A DNA stretch of 40,847 nt from Synechococcaceae cyanobacterium (GCA_947458155.1 CANGZM010000002.1:1-40847); one strand, 5' to 3'; shown: positions 16,835 through 25,920, counted from the stretch's first letter. Notes: generated by a model from the sequence alone, not told the origin. A program made the numbers and translations.

Positions 16835-17021
16835 ATAAATGGCACGAGCACCAGGATATCTGATGAACGAGCTTCTCCGAGCTTCGGCAAAGCCGCAAGC
16901 TCTCGAAATATACCCTTCCACCGGACCCGTCCTCCAGCCACTGGCCACGGCAACACCCAGGCCTGGCCAGGGTAAGCGCTGATACAGTCTCCCATGGCCT
17001 ACCACGCCGGACGCGAAAGGG

Positions 17022-18371
17022 ATGCCCATCGGCAAACTGCTGATCGCCAACCGTGGCGAGATTGCCTTGAGGATCCTGCGCACCTGCCGCGAGATGGGCA
17101 TTGCGACGGTGGCAGTTCACAGCACCGTGGATCGCAATGCCCTGCATGTCCAGCTGGCCGATGAAGCCGTTTGTGTGGGGGAAGCCCCCAGCAGTCGGAG
17201 CTATCTGAATATCCCCAACATCCTTGCGGCCGCCACATCCCGGGGAGCAGATGCCATTCACCCCGGCTACGGTTTTCTAGCGGAGAACGCCAATTTCGCT
17301 GAAATTTGCCAAGCCCACTCCATCACCTTTGTCGGACCCTCGCCGGAATCGATCCGAGCCATGGGAGACAAATCCACTGCTAAGCACACGATGCAGCGGG
17401 TAGGGGTGCCCACCATCCCAGGCAGTGAGGGTCTGCTGGACACGCCTCAAACCGCAGCCCGACTGGCTGAAGCGATGGGATATCCGGTGATGATCAAGGC
17501 CACAGCTGGTGGCGGTGGACGGGGCATGCGCCTTGTCCCCTCGGCCGAGCAGCTTGAATCCCTGTTCCGCGCAGCCCAAGGCGAGGCCGAGGCCGCCTTC
17601 GGCAACCCAGGTCTCTACATGGAAAAATTCATCGACCGGCCTCGCCATGTCGAAGTGCAGATCCTGGCCGATCGCCATGGAAATGTGGTGCACCTCGGTG
17701 AGCGCGATTGCTCTGTGCAGCGGCGCCACCAGAAACTGCTGGAAGAGGCCCCCAGCCCAGGACTCTCGACCGATCTGCGTCAGCGGATGGGCAATGCGGC
17801 GGTGTCAGCGGCCCGCAGCATCGGCTACGAGGGGGCCGGCACGGTCGAATTTCTACTGGACCGCAGTGGACTTTTCTACTTTATGGAGATGAATACCCGG
17901 ATTCAGGTGGAGCATCCTGTCACCGAAATGGTTACGGGTATTGATCTCATCGCCGAACAGCTGCGGATTGCCGGCGGTGAACCAATCAGTGTGCTTCAAG
18001 AAGAGATCCAGATCCATGGCCATGCAATTGAATGTCGTATCAATGCTGAAGACCCAAGTCACAATTTTCGACCCGCCCCTGGTCGTATCACTGGTTGGTT
18101 GCCTCCTGGCGGTCCTGGTGTGAGGGTCGACAGTCATGTGTATACAGGTTATGAAATCCCACCTTTCTATGATTCTTTGATCGGCAAATTGATCGTCTGG
18201 GGAGTTGATCGCGATGCCGCCCTGCGGCGCCTGCGGCGGGCCCTATCGGAATGTGCCATCACAGGCATCCCCACCACCATCGATTTCCACCTCGCCCTGC
18301 TCGATCGGCCAGAATTCCTGCGTGGTGACATCCATACCAAGTTCGTCGAGCAGGAAATGCTCTCCCCCTGA
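17022..18371 (+). CDS. accC: acetyl-CoA carboxylase, biotin carboxylase subunit
   Basis: 449 residues, the standard AccC length. It carboxylates biotin on AccB with ATP and bicarbonate in the first committed step of fatty-acid synthesis. It begins [16 protein letters not shown] (N-terminal carboxylase domain). The ATP-grasp domain has [12 protein letters not shown] (glycine-rich lid near residue 159), [20 protein letters not shown] and the catalytic [14 protein letters not shown] (near 288-301). The C-terminal domain starts near [12 protein letters not shown]. It is divergent from the tRNA-Leu/LpxB-like unit and ends 19 bases before the convergent yggT stop. The ATG at 17022 is the only start consistent with the family N-terminus. 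Confidence 0.98.
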   Translation: MPIGKLLIANRGEIALRILRTCREMGIATVAVHSTVDRNALHVQLADEAVCVGEAPSSRSYLNIPNILAAATSRGADAIHPGYGFLAENANFAEICQAHSITFVGPSPESIRAMGDKSTAKHTMQRVGVPTIPGSEGLLDTPQTAARLAEAMGYPVMIKATAGGGGRGMRLVPSAEQLESLFRAAQGEAEAAFGNPGLYMEKFIDRPRHVEVQILADRHGNVVHLGERDCSVQRRHQKLLEEAPSPGLSTDLRQRMGNAAVSAARSIGYEGAGTVEFLLDRSGLFYFMEMNTRIQVEHPVTEMVTGIDLIAEQLRIAGGEPISVLQEEIQIHGHAIECRINAEDPSHNFRPAPGRITGWLPPGGPGVRVDSHVYTGYEIPPFYDSLIGKLIVWGVDRDAALRRLRRALSECAITGIPTTIDFHLALLDRPEFLRGDIHTKFVEQEMLSP

Positions 18372-18390
18372 CAAGGCAGCGAGTGGCAAC

Positions 18391-18711
18391 TCAGGCAAGG
18401 TTCGCGCTGACTTGTCTCAACAACTGGGTGACGAGGCCCTGCTGGCCCACCAGCAGCTCCCGCACAAGGCTGGTGAGGCCCACCCAAATCACGGGGGCCA
18501 CATCCACGCCGCCGATCGGTTGGATCCAACGGCGAGTCGGGGCCAACAACGGCTCCGTCGGCACCCGAATCCAACGTAGGACGCCCCGTTCAAGGTCCAG
18601 CTGGGGATACCAGGTGAGAACGATGCGGAACAAGAACAACAGGGTCCAGAGCCCGAGCACGGCGCCGAGACCGAACTGGAGCGATTGCAGCGCCGCAGGA
18701 GTGGCCGTCAC
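18391..18711 (-). CDS. yggT: YggT family membrane protein
   Basis: 106 residues from a GTG start (VTATPAALQ). It has two hydrophobic segments: [19 protein letters not shown] (about 14-32) and a C-terminal one around [26 protein letters not shown] and [17 protein letters not shown] are the diagnostic YggT pattern. In cyanobacteria and plastids the family (CCB3-like) is linked to cytochrome b6f maturation or nucleoid distribution. The exact role here is not known. It is convergent with accC and divergent from psbX. Confidence 0.9.
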   Translation of the reverse strand: MTATPAALQSLQFGLGAVLGLWTLLFLFRIVLTWYPQLDLERGVLRWIRVPTEPLLAPTRRWIQPIGGVDVAPVIWVGLTSLVRELLVGQQGLVTQLLRQVSANLA

Positions 18712-18795
18712 AAAGCTCTAAGCGAACAGGACCTGATCGTAGGAAGTGAGCGGGCACTGCCTAGGATCGCCTGCGTTAACAGCGGCCTCACTGCC

Positions 18796-18918
18796 ATGAC
18801 CCCTTCCCTGGGCAATTTCCTCAACAGCCTCGTCTTGGGCGCCATGATCGTGGTCATACCCATTTCCATCGCCCTCTTCTTCATCAGCCAGAACGACCGC
18901 GTGGATCGGCGCCTCTGA
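18796..18918 (+). CDS. psbX: photosystem II protein PsbX
   Basis: 40 residues from the ATG at 18796. The frame is open for 37 codons upstream, but the conserved PsbX N-terminus ([16 protein letters not shown]) fixes the start. One transmembrane helix spans about residues 9-30 ([20 protein letters not shown]), followed by the conserved SQNDRVDR tail. PsbX is a single-helix subunit at the edge of PSII near cytochrome b559 and helps plastoquinone turnover at QB. It lies 73 bases upstream of ycf66 on the same strand, an order I associate with picocyanobacteria. Confidence 0.96.
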   Translation: MTPSLGNFLNSLVLGAMIVVIPISIALFFISQNDRVDRRL

Positions 18919-18991
18919 GCCCGAAGCAGCGGGAAATTCGTCCTGACGTTGCCTAGAGTGGTGACAACCTGGAGTCTTGTGAGATCCGACC

Positions 18992-19954
18992 TTGGTCAAC
19001 GCCAGCCTTAATTGGGCCAGTATCGTCGGCATCGTGCTGGCGGTAGGTGGAGCTTTCCTTTATTTCATGAGGAACTTCAAACCTGCCCTCGCCAGGGATT
19101 ACGACGTTTTTTTTGCGGCCATAGGCCTGCTATGTGGCGGAATTTTGTTCTTCCAAGGCTGGCGACTCGACCCGATTCTGCAGTTCGGCCAATTCCTTTT
19201 AGCTGGAACCACTGTTTTCTTCGCTTACGAAAGCGTCAGGTTGCGGGGCATCACTACAGAGCAGGCACGCCGCTCATCATTTTTTGATGACGAGGAGCCC
19301 CAGCCTCTGCGCAGTCGTGGTGGGGGCGAGTTTGGGCGGGACTGGGATCGAGAACGGGACGTCGACCGTTTCGAGGATCAAGACTCCAGTCGACGTCGGA
19401 TACCCACCCGGCAAGAAGAGGATGATTTTTACAGGCCTCGGCGCTCCAGCCGGGCCGCGATCCCTGAACAGGCCGCCAGCCGCTTGGGTGCACGCTCGGA
19501 TGACTGGGATCCAGAACCCAAGCGGGGTCCCTTGGCGGATCCCCAGGACACCAGCCGCTACCGCCCTGTTCCAAGCTCCCGTAGCGGCAGCGGCAGCCAA
19601 GAATTCGGTGAGCGCCGCCGAAATCGTGACGGACTACAGGACAACAGGCGCGGTAGCCGTCCAGCGCCTGGCACCGATGCAGCTTCCCGATCCAGCCGCA
19701 GGCCCGATCCAGCCAATTCACCGGCTTCCTCTCGTCTTTCGCCAAGTGGCGTTCCTGAGGGGACCCCCCTGCGTGGCAAACCCATGGCGACCAATGACTT
19801 GAGTGATGCTGATTACTCCCCCCTTTCAGGGCCGCCTACCCCCCGGAGCCGTCCTGACAGCCCGAGCGCAGCAACTCCTACTGCCGCATCCCGCGATCCC
19901 AGACCCTCCCGCGGCCCCAGCAGCAGGGACAACAGCTCCCGCTTTGACGATTGA
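18992..19954 (+). CDS. ycf66: Ycf66 family protein with long disordered tail
   Basis: 320 residues from a TTG start (VNASLNWASIVGIVLAVGG); an in-frame stop lies four codons upstream, and the family N-terminus matches here. Three membrane segments fall in residues 1-80: SIVGIVLAVGGAFLYFM, DVFFAAIGLLCGGILFF and FGQFLLAGTTVFFAYES. EQARRSSFFDDEEP ends the conserved domain. The remaining 220 residues are low-complexity, rich in Arg, Ser, Asp and Pro, and probably disordered. Ycf66 occurs in cyanobacteria and some plastids; its function is unknown. Its stop overlaps a TTG start of the next gene by 4 bases (TTGA). Confidence 0.92.
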   Translation: MVNASLNWASIVGIVLAVGGAFLYFMRNFKPALARDYDVFFAAIGLLCGGILFFQGWRLDPILQFGQFLLAGTTVFFAYESVRLRGITTEQARRSSFFDDEEPQPLRSRGGGEFGRDWDRERDVDRFEDQDSSRRRIPTRQEEDDFYRPRRSSRAAIPEQAASRLGARSDDWDPEPKRGPLADPQDTSRYRPVPSSRSGSGSQEFGERRRNRDGLQDNRRGSRPAPGTDAASRSSRRPDPANSPASSRLSPSGVPEGTPLRGKPMATNDLSDADYSPLSGPPTPRSRPDSPSAATPTAASRDPRPSRGPSSRDNSSRFDD

Positions 19955-20508
19955 GAGTCTGGGTGAAGCCCCTGGTTCTGCTGGCGATCAACCTTTTTGT
20001 TGTGGGCTGCGGCGATCTTGGCTTGTATCGGCGACGGGCAGGTCCTGCCGGTCTTGCCTTTGCTGGCCAGGACAGAGAACAGCCTGCCCTCAGCGGCCAG
20101 GGTGAATGGTTGGTCAGTGTTGTCGAGCGCCACGGTCGTCAGTCCCTGATGATGCAGGCCCAGCCCTCAGGCCAAGAGGTGCCGCTGCCGTCCCTGCGCC
20201 GCTTTGAACCCCATGATTCCCCCTCCTTGAGCTGGAATGGCCGCTACCTGGCTCTGGTGGGCAAGCAGGGTGGCAGGAGTCGAGTGCTGATTTTGGATCG
20301 GGCCAGCGGCCGGTTGCTGCCGTTACAACTTCCAGGAGATCTCCAACCCGAACAACTGAGCCTGGCCCCTGATGGACGCCGTTTGGCTCTTGCGGGGAGT
20401 ACCAGGGGCCGCCGTCTGGTCCAGGTATTTGACTTGGCCAAAATGATTGAACCGGATTTACCTAGGGGGCTGGCCATCGGCACCATGGTCAACCCCAAGG
20501 TCCCATGA
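19951..20508 (+). CDS. TolB-like lipoprotein, first of a pair
   Basis: 185 residues from a TTG overlapping the ycf66 stop by 4 bases. KPLVLLAINLFVVGCGDLG is a lipoprotein signal peptide with Cys at about residue 20. The mature part shows beta-propeller-like repeats of the TolB type (LSGQGEWLVSVVERHGRQSL, LSWNGRYLALVGKQGGRSR, LAPDGRRLALAGSTRGRR). Full TolB has about 430 residues and six blades, so this is a three-blade fragment or half-propeller. It may pair with the next protein. In picocyanobacteria such proteins are annotated as conserved hypothetical; the role is unknown. Confidence 0.8.
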   Translation: MRVWVKPLVLLAINLFVVGCGDLGLYRRRAGPAGLAFAGQDREQPALSGQGEWLVSVVERHGRQSLMMQAQPSGQEVPLPSLRRFEPHDSPSLSWNGRYLALVGKQGGRSRVLILDRASGRLLPLQLPGDLQPEQLSLAPDGRRLALAGSTRGRRLVQVFDLAKMIEPDLPRGLAIGTMVNPKVP

Positions 20509-21017
20509 TCAAAGGGGGATGGAGCCACAAAGCCCTGCGACTGGGTTTGGTCGCTGGGGGGATGGGGGCACTGGCAAGCCTGACTGGCTGCATGGGGACC
20601 GCACCCCAACCGGTCTTCCCCCTGGATCGGCGCCTGGAGGAGCTGGGTCCCAGCCGAGACCCGAGCCTGGCGGGGCCTTGGCTGGCCCTGATCTCCAACC
20701 GACCCGGCCGTGACCAGGTAGTACTGCTGAATGTGGAAGATCAGCGGCCGGTGCCCCTACCCGGTCTCAACCGGCCGGATGCCCAGCCGTTGAGTGTGGG
20801 GGTGGAAGCAAAGGGCGAACGGTTGGCTCTTGTAAGGCAGTTGGAGGGAAGAACCGAATTGCTGCTCTACCGGCGTCGCCTGATGAGCAGCCAATTGATC
20901 GCCATCAATCCCCCAGGGGTGCCCAGGCGGGTGATGCTGCGGGCCGATGGCCGGGAATTGGCGGTGGAAGTCAGCCGCGATGGCCAATGGCAGGTCGACC
21001 TGATCGAAATTCCCTGA
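20505..21017 (+). CDS. TolB-like lipoprotein, second of a pair
   Basis: 170 residues whose ATG overlaps the stop of the previous lipoprotein by 4 bases (ATGA). The signal peptide ends in the lipobox ASLTGC, with Cys at about 29. The mature part again has TolB-like blades: GPWLALISNRPGRDQVVLL, VEAKGERLALVRQLEGRTE and LRADGRELAVEVSRDGQWQ. Together with the upstream gene this could make a six-bladed propeller from two polypeptides. It ends 23 bases before the convergent hli stop. Confidence 0.8.
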   Translation: MIKGGWSHKALRLGLVAGGMGALASLTGCMGTAPQPVFPLDRRLEELGPSRDPSLAGPWLALISNRPGRDQVVLLNVEDQRPVPLPGLNRPDAQPLSVGVEAKGERLALVRQLEGRTELLLYRRRLMSSQLIAINPPGVPRRVMLRADGRELAVEVSRDGQWQVDLIEIP

Positions 21018-21040
21018 CCGGACTTGGGTCTAGCCAAGCC

Positions 21041-21277
21041 TCAGGGCACCAGGCCGGCCCAATGCAGAAAGCTGTCGCGACTGAGGGTTTCGATCAGCAC
21101 CACTGCTGAAAAACCAACCATGGCGAAACGGCCATTCACCCTTTCGGCGTAGGCACTCCAGCCGAATTCCGGCACATCACCAGTGGTGGCACTTGTGGCC
21201 GGGGGCACCGGCACAGCGTCCGCCCGGGGCTTGGCGTCGAAATTGTCGGTTGATTCTAAAGGCGTGGAGGGATTCAT
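21041..21277 (-). CDS. hli: high-light-inducible one-helix protein
   Basis: 78 residues with a polar N-terminal half and a single transmembrane helix that carries the chlorophyll-binding signature ERVNGRFAMVGFSAVVLIE (about 47-65). ExxNRxAMxGF is the shared motif of Hli and LHC proteins. Hlips bind chlorophyll and carotenoid and protect photosystem assembly intermediates. The gene starts 7 bases after the ABC transporter stop, so the two are almost surely one transcript. No separate promoter is visible. Confidence 0.95.
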   Translation of the reverse strand: MNPSTPLESTDNFDAKPRADAVPVPPATSATTGDVPEFGWSAYAERVNGRFAMVGFSAVVLIETLSRDSFLHWAGLVP

Positions 21278-21284
21278 AGGGGCT

Positions 21285-23285
21285 TCAGCGACCGAATTGA
21301 TAGCTGGAGGATGGCATCAGACGCCAGGCGCCGGTGCCATCCAACTCCAGCACGGTGTCGTGATAATCGCGCAGGGTGGGGCGGTGGCCGACGCTGACAA
21401 AACCCATGTCCAGAGCGACGAGCATCCCATAGAGAGCCTGTTCTGTTGTCACATCCAGGGCACTGGTGGCCTCATCCAGCACGACAAAGCGAGGCGAGTT
21501 AAGCAGCAACCTGGCAAAACCCAGACGCTGTTGCTCTCCCAGGGAAAGCAGCCGGGGCCAGTCCTGCTTGATATCGAGATCGGGATAACGGCGCACCAGG
21601 TCTGGCAGACGCACCTGTTCGAGAACATGGCGCAACTGGTCATCACTGAACTTTTCAGGAGACTGGGGGTAGCAGAGCTGCTCCCTCAGGCTGCCGAGCA
21701 ACATATAGGGCTTCTGCGGAATGAACATCAGTTCACCCACCGGCGGCCGCTCGACCTGGCCCGCTGCCGGAGTCCAGAGTCCGCTTACCAAGCGCAAAAA
21801 TGAGGTCTTGCCACAGCCCGAAGGCCCTACCACTAGCAGGCGATCGCCTGGTGCAATTGTCAAGCTGAGATCACGGATCAGGTGACGTCCACTGCGAGGA
21901 GGCACCAGATCGGCATGGCGCAGCACAATCGCGTCGCTGAACTGACGGGCATCAACCGCCGAAGCTGGGACGAGCGATGGATCGAGGAGATCGTGACCCC
22001 CAGCCAGGGAATCGATCTTGCTTTGGAACCCTTCCAAGCGACTGATGGAAGCAGAGAATGCCGCCAAGCGATCAACATTATTAACGATGTAACTGACGGA
22101 AAAGAGAACCTGAGAAAAAGCAATGCTGGCCTGACCAAAGACACCAAAATCGACTTGCTTGGCAAAGTAGATTGGAGCAATAACCAACCATGGAAGAAAA
22201 CGTGAGAAATAATCGTAGGAACGCTGAATCACACTGATGAGAGCTTCCCAAACAATCAGCCGGTTGTAGTTAGTGATCGCTCCGCCAAGGCGCCTCTGGG
22301 CTTCCTTGCCTTCCTGGGCTTCACCTCGATAAAAAGCAATCGACTCAGCATTGTCACGGATATGAACAAGCCCGTAACGGAAATCGGCTTCAAGCTTGAG
22401 CTGTTGATAATTGAGCGCCACCAGACGCCGACTTGCAAAAACAATCAAAGCAGTACCGGAAACCGCATAGACAAGTAGCAACAGAGCCAATCTAGAATTA
22501 ATACTCCAGAGCACCAGAATGAAACTGACAAAGGTAAGCAAGGCGGATAGAATCTCCACCGAGACACTCAGGCTTGTATTTGTGAAACTCGCAGTATCCT
22601 GGGAGATGCGCTGGTCAGGGTTGTCGATCTCCTCGGTGCTTTCGTCATTAGGATTCAGCTCGTAATAGGCACGATTACTCAAATAACGTCCCAAGAGACG
22701 ACCACTTAACCATTCTCGCCACAACAAACCAAGGCGGGGAATCAGATAGGCCTGCAACGCTCTGATGGGCAGAGCCAGCATCAGACAGAACGCATAGATG
22801 GCGACCGTTTTCCAGAAACCATCCTGGTCGTAAGCCACCAGAGAGTTATCGACATTGCGAGCGACGAAGCTGATGCCGACGTTGATGCCATTGATAACCA
22901 GTATCAACAGAGCAATCACCCCAAGCAACACCCAAGGAACCCAGCGCCCCTGTCGCAACTGGCCGCGATAGAGCCAAAAGCAAAACACCCCTGCCGCCAT
23001 CAAGCCCAAGAGCAACCAACCGATCGGGCCAGCCCATAGGGCAGCCACCTGCTGGGGGACACCTGGCAGGAAGCGACCCTGCAGCTGCGGAATCAGGGCA
23101 CCGCTGAGGGCTACTGCCCCCGTCAGCAGCACAAGGGTCAAGCCGACCACAATGGCCAGCAAGGCTGCCAGCAACAGGAGAAAGGAACCACCTCCTGTCC
23201 TTCCCTCTTCCAAGGGAAGGAAGTAGGGCTGGGCAAGCCGCTGCAGTTTGCCCAGCTGTTCGCGCAGGGCCTTGGCGGGATTCAT
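21285..23285 (-). CDS. ABC transporter, fused permease and ATPase (SbmA/BacA-like)
   Basis: 666 residues. The frame begins at a TTG two codons earlier, but the ATG at 23285 (MNPAKALREQLG) is preferred. An N-terminal membrane domain has about six helices and ends in the ABC_membrane_2 signature region (NPDQRISQDTASFTNTSLS). Then comes an ABC ATPase with Walker A VVGPSGCGKTSFLR near 481-494, signature SLGEQQRLGFARLL near 578 and Walker B FVVLDEATSALD near 595. SbmA/BacA-type exporters and ABCD-type carriers move peptides, cobalamin or acyl groups; the substrate here is unknown. It is followed at 7 bases by hli. Confidence 0.93.
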   Translation of the reverse strand: MNPAKALREQLGKLQRLAQPYFLPLEEGRTGGGSFLLLLAALLAIVVGLTLVLLTGAVALSGALIPQLQGRFLPGVPQQVAALWAGPIGWLLLGLMAAGVFCFWLYRGQLRQGRWVPWVLLGVIALLILVINGINVGISFVARNVDNSLVAYDQDGFWKTVAIYAFCLMLALPIRALQAYLIPRLGLLWREWLSGRLLGRYLSNRAYYELNPNDESTEEIDNPDQRISQDTASFTNTSLSVSVEILSALLTFVSFILVLWSINSRLALLLLVYAVSGTALIVFASRRLVALNYQQLKLEADFRYGLVHIRDNAESIAFYRGEAQEGKEAQRRLGGAITNYNRLIVWEALISVIQRSYDYFSRFLPWLVIAPIYFAKQVDFGVFGQASIAFSQVLFSVSYIVNNVDRLAAFSASISRLEGFQSKIDSLAGGHDLLDPSLVPASAVDARQFSDAIVLRHADLVPPRSGRHLIRDLSLTIAPGDRLLVVGPSGCGKTSFLRLVSGLWTPAAGQVERPPVGELMFIPQKPYMLLGSLREQLCYPQSPEKFSDDQLRHVLEQVRLPDLVRRYPDLDIKQDWPRLLSLGEQQRLGFARLLLNSPRFVVLDEATSALDVTTEQALYGMLVALDMGFVSVGHRPTLRDYHDTVLELDGTGAWRLMPSSSYQFGR
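21840..21847. repeat. HIP1 palindrome GCGATCGC (one of four seen)
   Basis: The cyanobacterial HIP1 octamer GCGATCGC occurs here and at 28562-28569, 33023-33030 and 37328-37335. All four are in the core region; none was noticed in the glycan part (1-15.2 kb). Counted by eye. Confidence 0.7.
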
Positions 23286-23418
23286 GCACAACGGCGATTT
23301 GCGCCATTGTCGCCGTTAGCACGCAAGCCAGTAAGCCCCAGGGCGCGGATTATGGGGCGGCACGCTGGCCCGCCCCCCCCTGCCCTGCTGACAACCTGCA
23401 GGGCCAAGGGTTCAGGGA

Positions 23419-23766
23419 TCAGCCCGGGGGCCAGCTCAGGGCGCGACCGCCGATGACATGGACATGCAGGTGGAAAACGGTCTGACCCGCCTCTGCGCCG
23501 CTGTTGATCACGGTGCGCCAACTGTCGAGACCCTCCTGCCGAGCCACCTTGGCGGCCACCAACAACAGATGGCCCAGCAGCGCCTGATCCTCAAGACCTG
23601 CCTCAGCCAACTCGGCGATGGGCTGGCGGGGAATCACCAGGGCATGCACCGGCGCCTGGGGATTTACATCCCTAAACGCCAGGCAGAGATCGTCGCTGTA
23701 AAGGGCCTCGCAGGGTATTTCGCCCCGCAGGATGCGCCCAAAAATCGTGTCCGCACTGGCACTCAT
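23419..23766 (-). CDS. HIT family nucleotide hydrolase (HINT type)
   Basis: 115 residues from the ATG at 23766; the longer open frame adds a 46-residue low-complexity head with no family match and overlaps the divergent comM region. It has DTIFGRILRGEIPCE, DDLCLAFRDVNPQAPVHALVIPR and the catalytic histidine triad FHLHVHVIGGR near residues 98-103. HINT proteins hydrolyse AMP-lysine and related phosphoramidates in the cytoplasm. It reads divergently from comM with a 117-base gap. Confidence 0.95.
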   Translation of the reverse strand: MSASADTIFGRILRGEIPCEALYSDDLCLAFRDVNPQAPVHALVIPRQPIAELAEAGLEDQALLGHLLLVAAKVARQEGLDSWRTVINSGAEAGQTVFHLHVHVIGGRALSWPPG

Positions 23767-23883
23767 CGAAATAGGAGCTCTGAGATCAAGGCAACCGGCA
23801 GTGCCCTGGCAATAGGGCCATTCTGCCCATGATGCCCGTTGGTACAGGGGGTGGCACTTACTTACCAGAGACATGCTTCCCCT

Positions 23884-25458
23884 ATGGCCCTGGCCCACTG
23901 CCACAGCGGCGCCCTGAGGGGGGTGGAGGCGGTCGCCGTGCGTATTGAGGTGGACATCGGCCCCGGCTTGCCCGGGCTACAAATGGTGGGCCTGGCCGAT
24001 GCGGCGGTCCAGGAATCGCGGGAACGGGTGCGGGCGGCCCTGCGCAACAGTGGCCTACGGATGCCGCTGAACCGGGTTGTCGTGAGCCTGGCCCCAGCGG
24101 ACCTGCGCAAGGAGGGCCCCGCCTTCGACCTTCCCATCGCCCTCGGCCTCCTGCTGGCCAGCGACCAAATGCCTACAGAGCGCATGCAAGGGATTTGGAG
24201 TGCGGCAGAGCTCGGACTGGACGGCCGTCTGCGGCCGATCCGTGGGGTGCTGGCTCTGGCCCTGGCGGCCAGGCGCCTGGGGGCTCGGGGGCTACTGGTC
24301 GCCGCCGGCAATGCCGCCGAGGCCGCCTTGGTGGAGGGACTGCGGGTGTGGGGCGCCCACGATCTGCCTGGCGCCCTTGAGCAACTGGCCGATCCGGAAC
24401 GCCCCCTGTGCCTCCCCCCCAAAGCCACGAAGGCGCACCCAGCCCCGCCGGTCCTCGACCTGGCGGATGTAAGGGGCCAAGGCCATGGCAGGCGAGCCTT
24501 GGAAATCGCCGCCGCAGGAGGCCACCACCTGCTGCTGGTGGGCCCCCCCGGCAGTGGCAAAACCATGCTGGCCAGGCGATTAGCCGGCCTGCTGCCAGCA
24601 CTGCCCCAGGAAGAAGCCCTGGAACTGACCCAACTTCATTCCGTGGCCGGTCTGTTGGAGGAGGGCGCAGGCCTGATTCGCCATCGCCCTTTCCGCAGTC
24701 CCCACCACAGCTGTTCAGCAGCGGCGTTGGTTGGTGGGGGAAGCCGGCCGCGACCAGGGGAGCTCAGCCTGGCCCATAGGGGCGTGCTCTTTCTCGACGA
24801 ACTAACGGAGTTTCGCCGGGAGGTGCTCGACCAGCTCAGGCAGCCATTGGAGGCACGGGAGGTGTGGATCAGCCGGGCGCGGGACCGTTGTCGCTTTCCC
24901 TGCGCGATCACCCTGGTGGCCGCCACCAACCCCTGTCCTTGCGGCTGGTGGGGGGATCGGGAGCGGGAATGCCGCTGTCCAGAAGGGGTCCGGCGGCGCT
25001 ACTGGGGACGGCTCTCAGGGCCGCTCCTGGATCGCATCGATCTGCAAGTGGTGATGCAAAGGGCCCAGCCCAGGGAGCTGGTTTCCGCCCTGGATGTCAG
25101 GGTGGAGGAAGGGCCCAGGGGGGAATTAGGAGTAGATGGACCGGAAACAACAGCCCAGGTGGCAAGCCGGGTGAAGACCGCCCGAGCGCGGATGGTCAGC
25201 CGTAACCCCGGGGGCTGCTCCAACAGCGACTTACCCGCTGCTGCCCTCAAGGAGGTGCTGGGGCTAGATCAAGCCTGCGTCAACCTTTGGGAAGCGATCA
25301 TCACGCAGCGGCGTCTTTCAGCCCGCAGCTCCGATCGCATCTTGCGGGTGTCGCGCACCCTGGCCGACCTCAAAGGGGTCAGGACGGTCGGAGCCGGGGA
25401 AATTTCCGAAGCCCTGGGATACCGAAGTTTTGACCTGACAACTCGGGAAGCAGGCTGA
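23884..25458 (+). CDS. comM: YifB/ComM Mg-chelatase-like AAA+ ATPase
   Basis: 524 residues from the ATG at 23884 (MALAHCHSGALRGVEAVAV); the TTG at 23839 adds 15 residues without family match. There are three parts. An N-terminal ChlI-like domain (VDIGPGLPGLQMVGLADAAV) comes first. The AAA+ core has Walker A LLVGPPGSGKTMLARRL near 217-233, HHSCSAAALVGGG and the Walker B region GVLFLDELTEF. A C-terminal Mg_chelatase_C domain holds SGPLLDRIDLQV, LSARSSDRILRVSRTLADL and the AEISEALGYR type end. ComM is a branch-migration helicase that extends integration of incoming DNA during natural transformation. It suggests competence potential in this organism. Confidence 0.95.
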   Translation: MALAHCHSGALRGVEAVAVRIEVDIGPGLPGLQMVGLADAAVQESRERVRAALRNSGLRMPLNRVVVSLAPADLRKEGPAFDLPIALGLLLASDQMPTERMQGIWSAAELGLDGRLRPIRGVLALALAARRLGARGLLVAAGNAAEAALVEGLRVWGAHDLPGALEQLADPERPLCLPPKATKAHPAPPVLDLADVRGQGHGRRALEIAAAGGHHLLLVGPPGSGKTMLARRLAGLLPALPQEEALELTQLHSVAGLLEEGAGLIRHRPFRSPHHSCSAAALVGGGSRPRPGELSLAHRGVLFLDELTEFRREVLDQLRQPLEAREVWISRARDRCRFPCAITLVAATNPCPCGWWGDRERECRCPEGVRRRYWGRLSGPLLDRIDLQVVMQRAQPRELVSALDVRVEEGPRGELGVDGPETTAQVASRVKTARARMVSRNPGGCSNSDLPAAALKEVLGLDQACVNLWEAIITQRRLSARSSDRILRVSRTLADLKGVRTVGAGEISEALGYRSFDLTTREAG

Positions 25459-25537
25459 AGGGACCAAGCAATCTGGAAAGATCCAACCTGGGGAATCCTT
25501 CGGCGAACATTGCCAGAACTTAATTACAACCGGTGAG

Positions 25538-25553
25538 CAGCCAAGCTTGGCTG
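25538..25553. terminator. perfect 16-base palindrome after comM
   Basis: cagccaagcttggctg is identical to its reverse complement. It lies in the 239-base gap between the convergent comM and rpsU ends. It can form a stem of about 6 bp with a 4-base loop and could end transcription from both sides, but no T-run follows closely, so this is tentative. Nothing else was seen in the gap. Confidence 0.4.
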
Positions 25554-25697
25554 TTTGCATGGAAAGCCCCCGGGAGCAACACATGGAAGCCGATCGTCGA
25601 GACCAGCAGATGGTTCTGCCCAGAGCGTTCGTTGCGAGTCAGCCTTAGCTAAAACCTGTGCTGCAAACAGCAGGCAAAGGGGAGCGGAGGCCCAAAC

Positions 25698-25868
25698 TCA
25701 ACGGCGACGGCGACGCTGTTGAGCTTTGCGCTTGTATTTCTCAGTGGGGGTCTCGTGGTGGCGCAGCCGCTTGAGGTCGGCGAAGATGCCGGCCTTGGAG
25801 ACCTGGCGCTTGAAGCGGCGGAGGGCCGATTCGATCCCTTCGTTTTCGCCGACGGTGACCTGGGTCAT
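25698..25868 (-). CDS. rpsU: 30S ribosomal protein S21
   Basis: 56 residues, typical of cyanobacterial S21. The protein reads [19 protein letters not shown], then [20 protein letters not shown], then [17 protein letters not shown], all standard S21 features (RRFKRQV core and Arg-rich end). S21 binds the 30S platform near the anti-Shine-Dalgarno and helps initiation. It is downstream of the DUF3747 gene on the same strand with a 52-base gap, and convergent with comM. It is too short for ordinary ORF length filters. Confidence 0.97.
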   Translation of the reverse strand: MTQVTVGENEGIESALRRFKRQVSKAGIFADLKRLRHHETPTEKYKRKAQQRRRRR

Positions 25869-25920
25869 GAAAGGCTTTGTGAACGCAAACAGTCAGGCAA
25901 CCTAGCAAGAGGGGGTTTCC

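Noticed and set aside
23862-24566. Minus-strand frame of 234 codons opposite comM
   Set aside because: Arg/Ser/Pro shadow of the comM N-terminal domain, with no family pattern.
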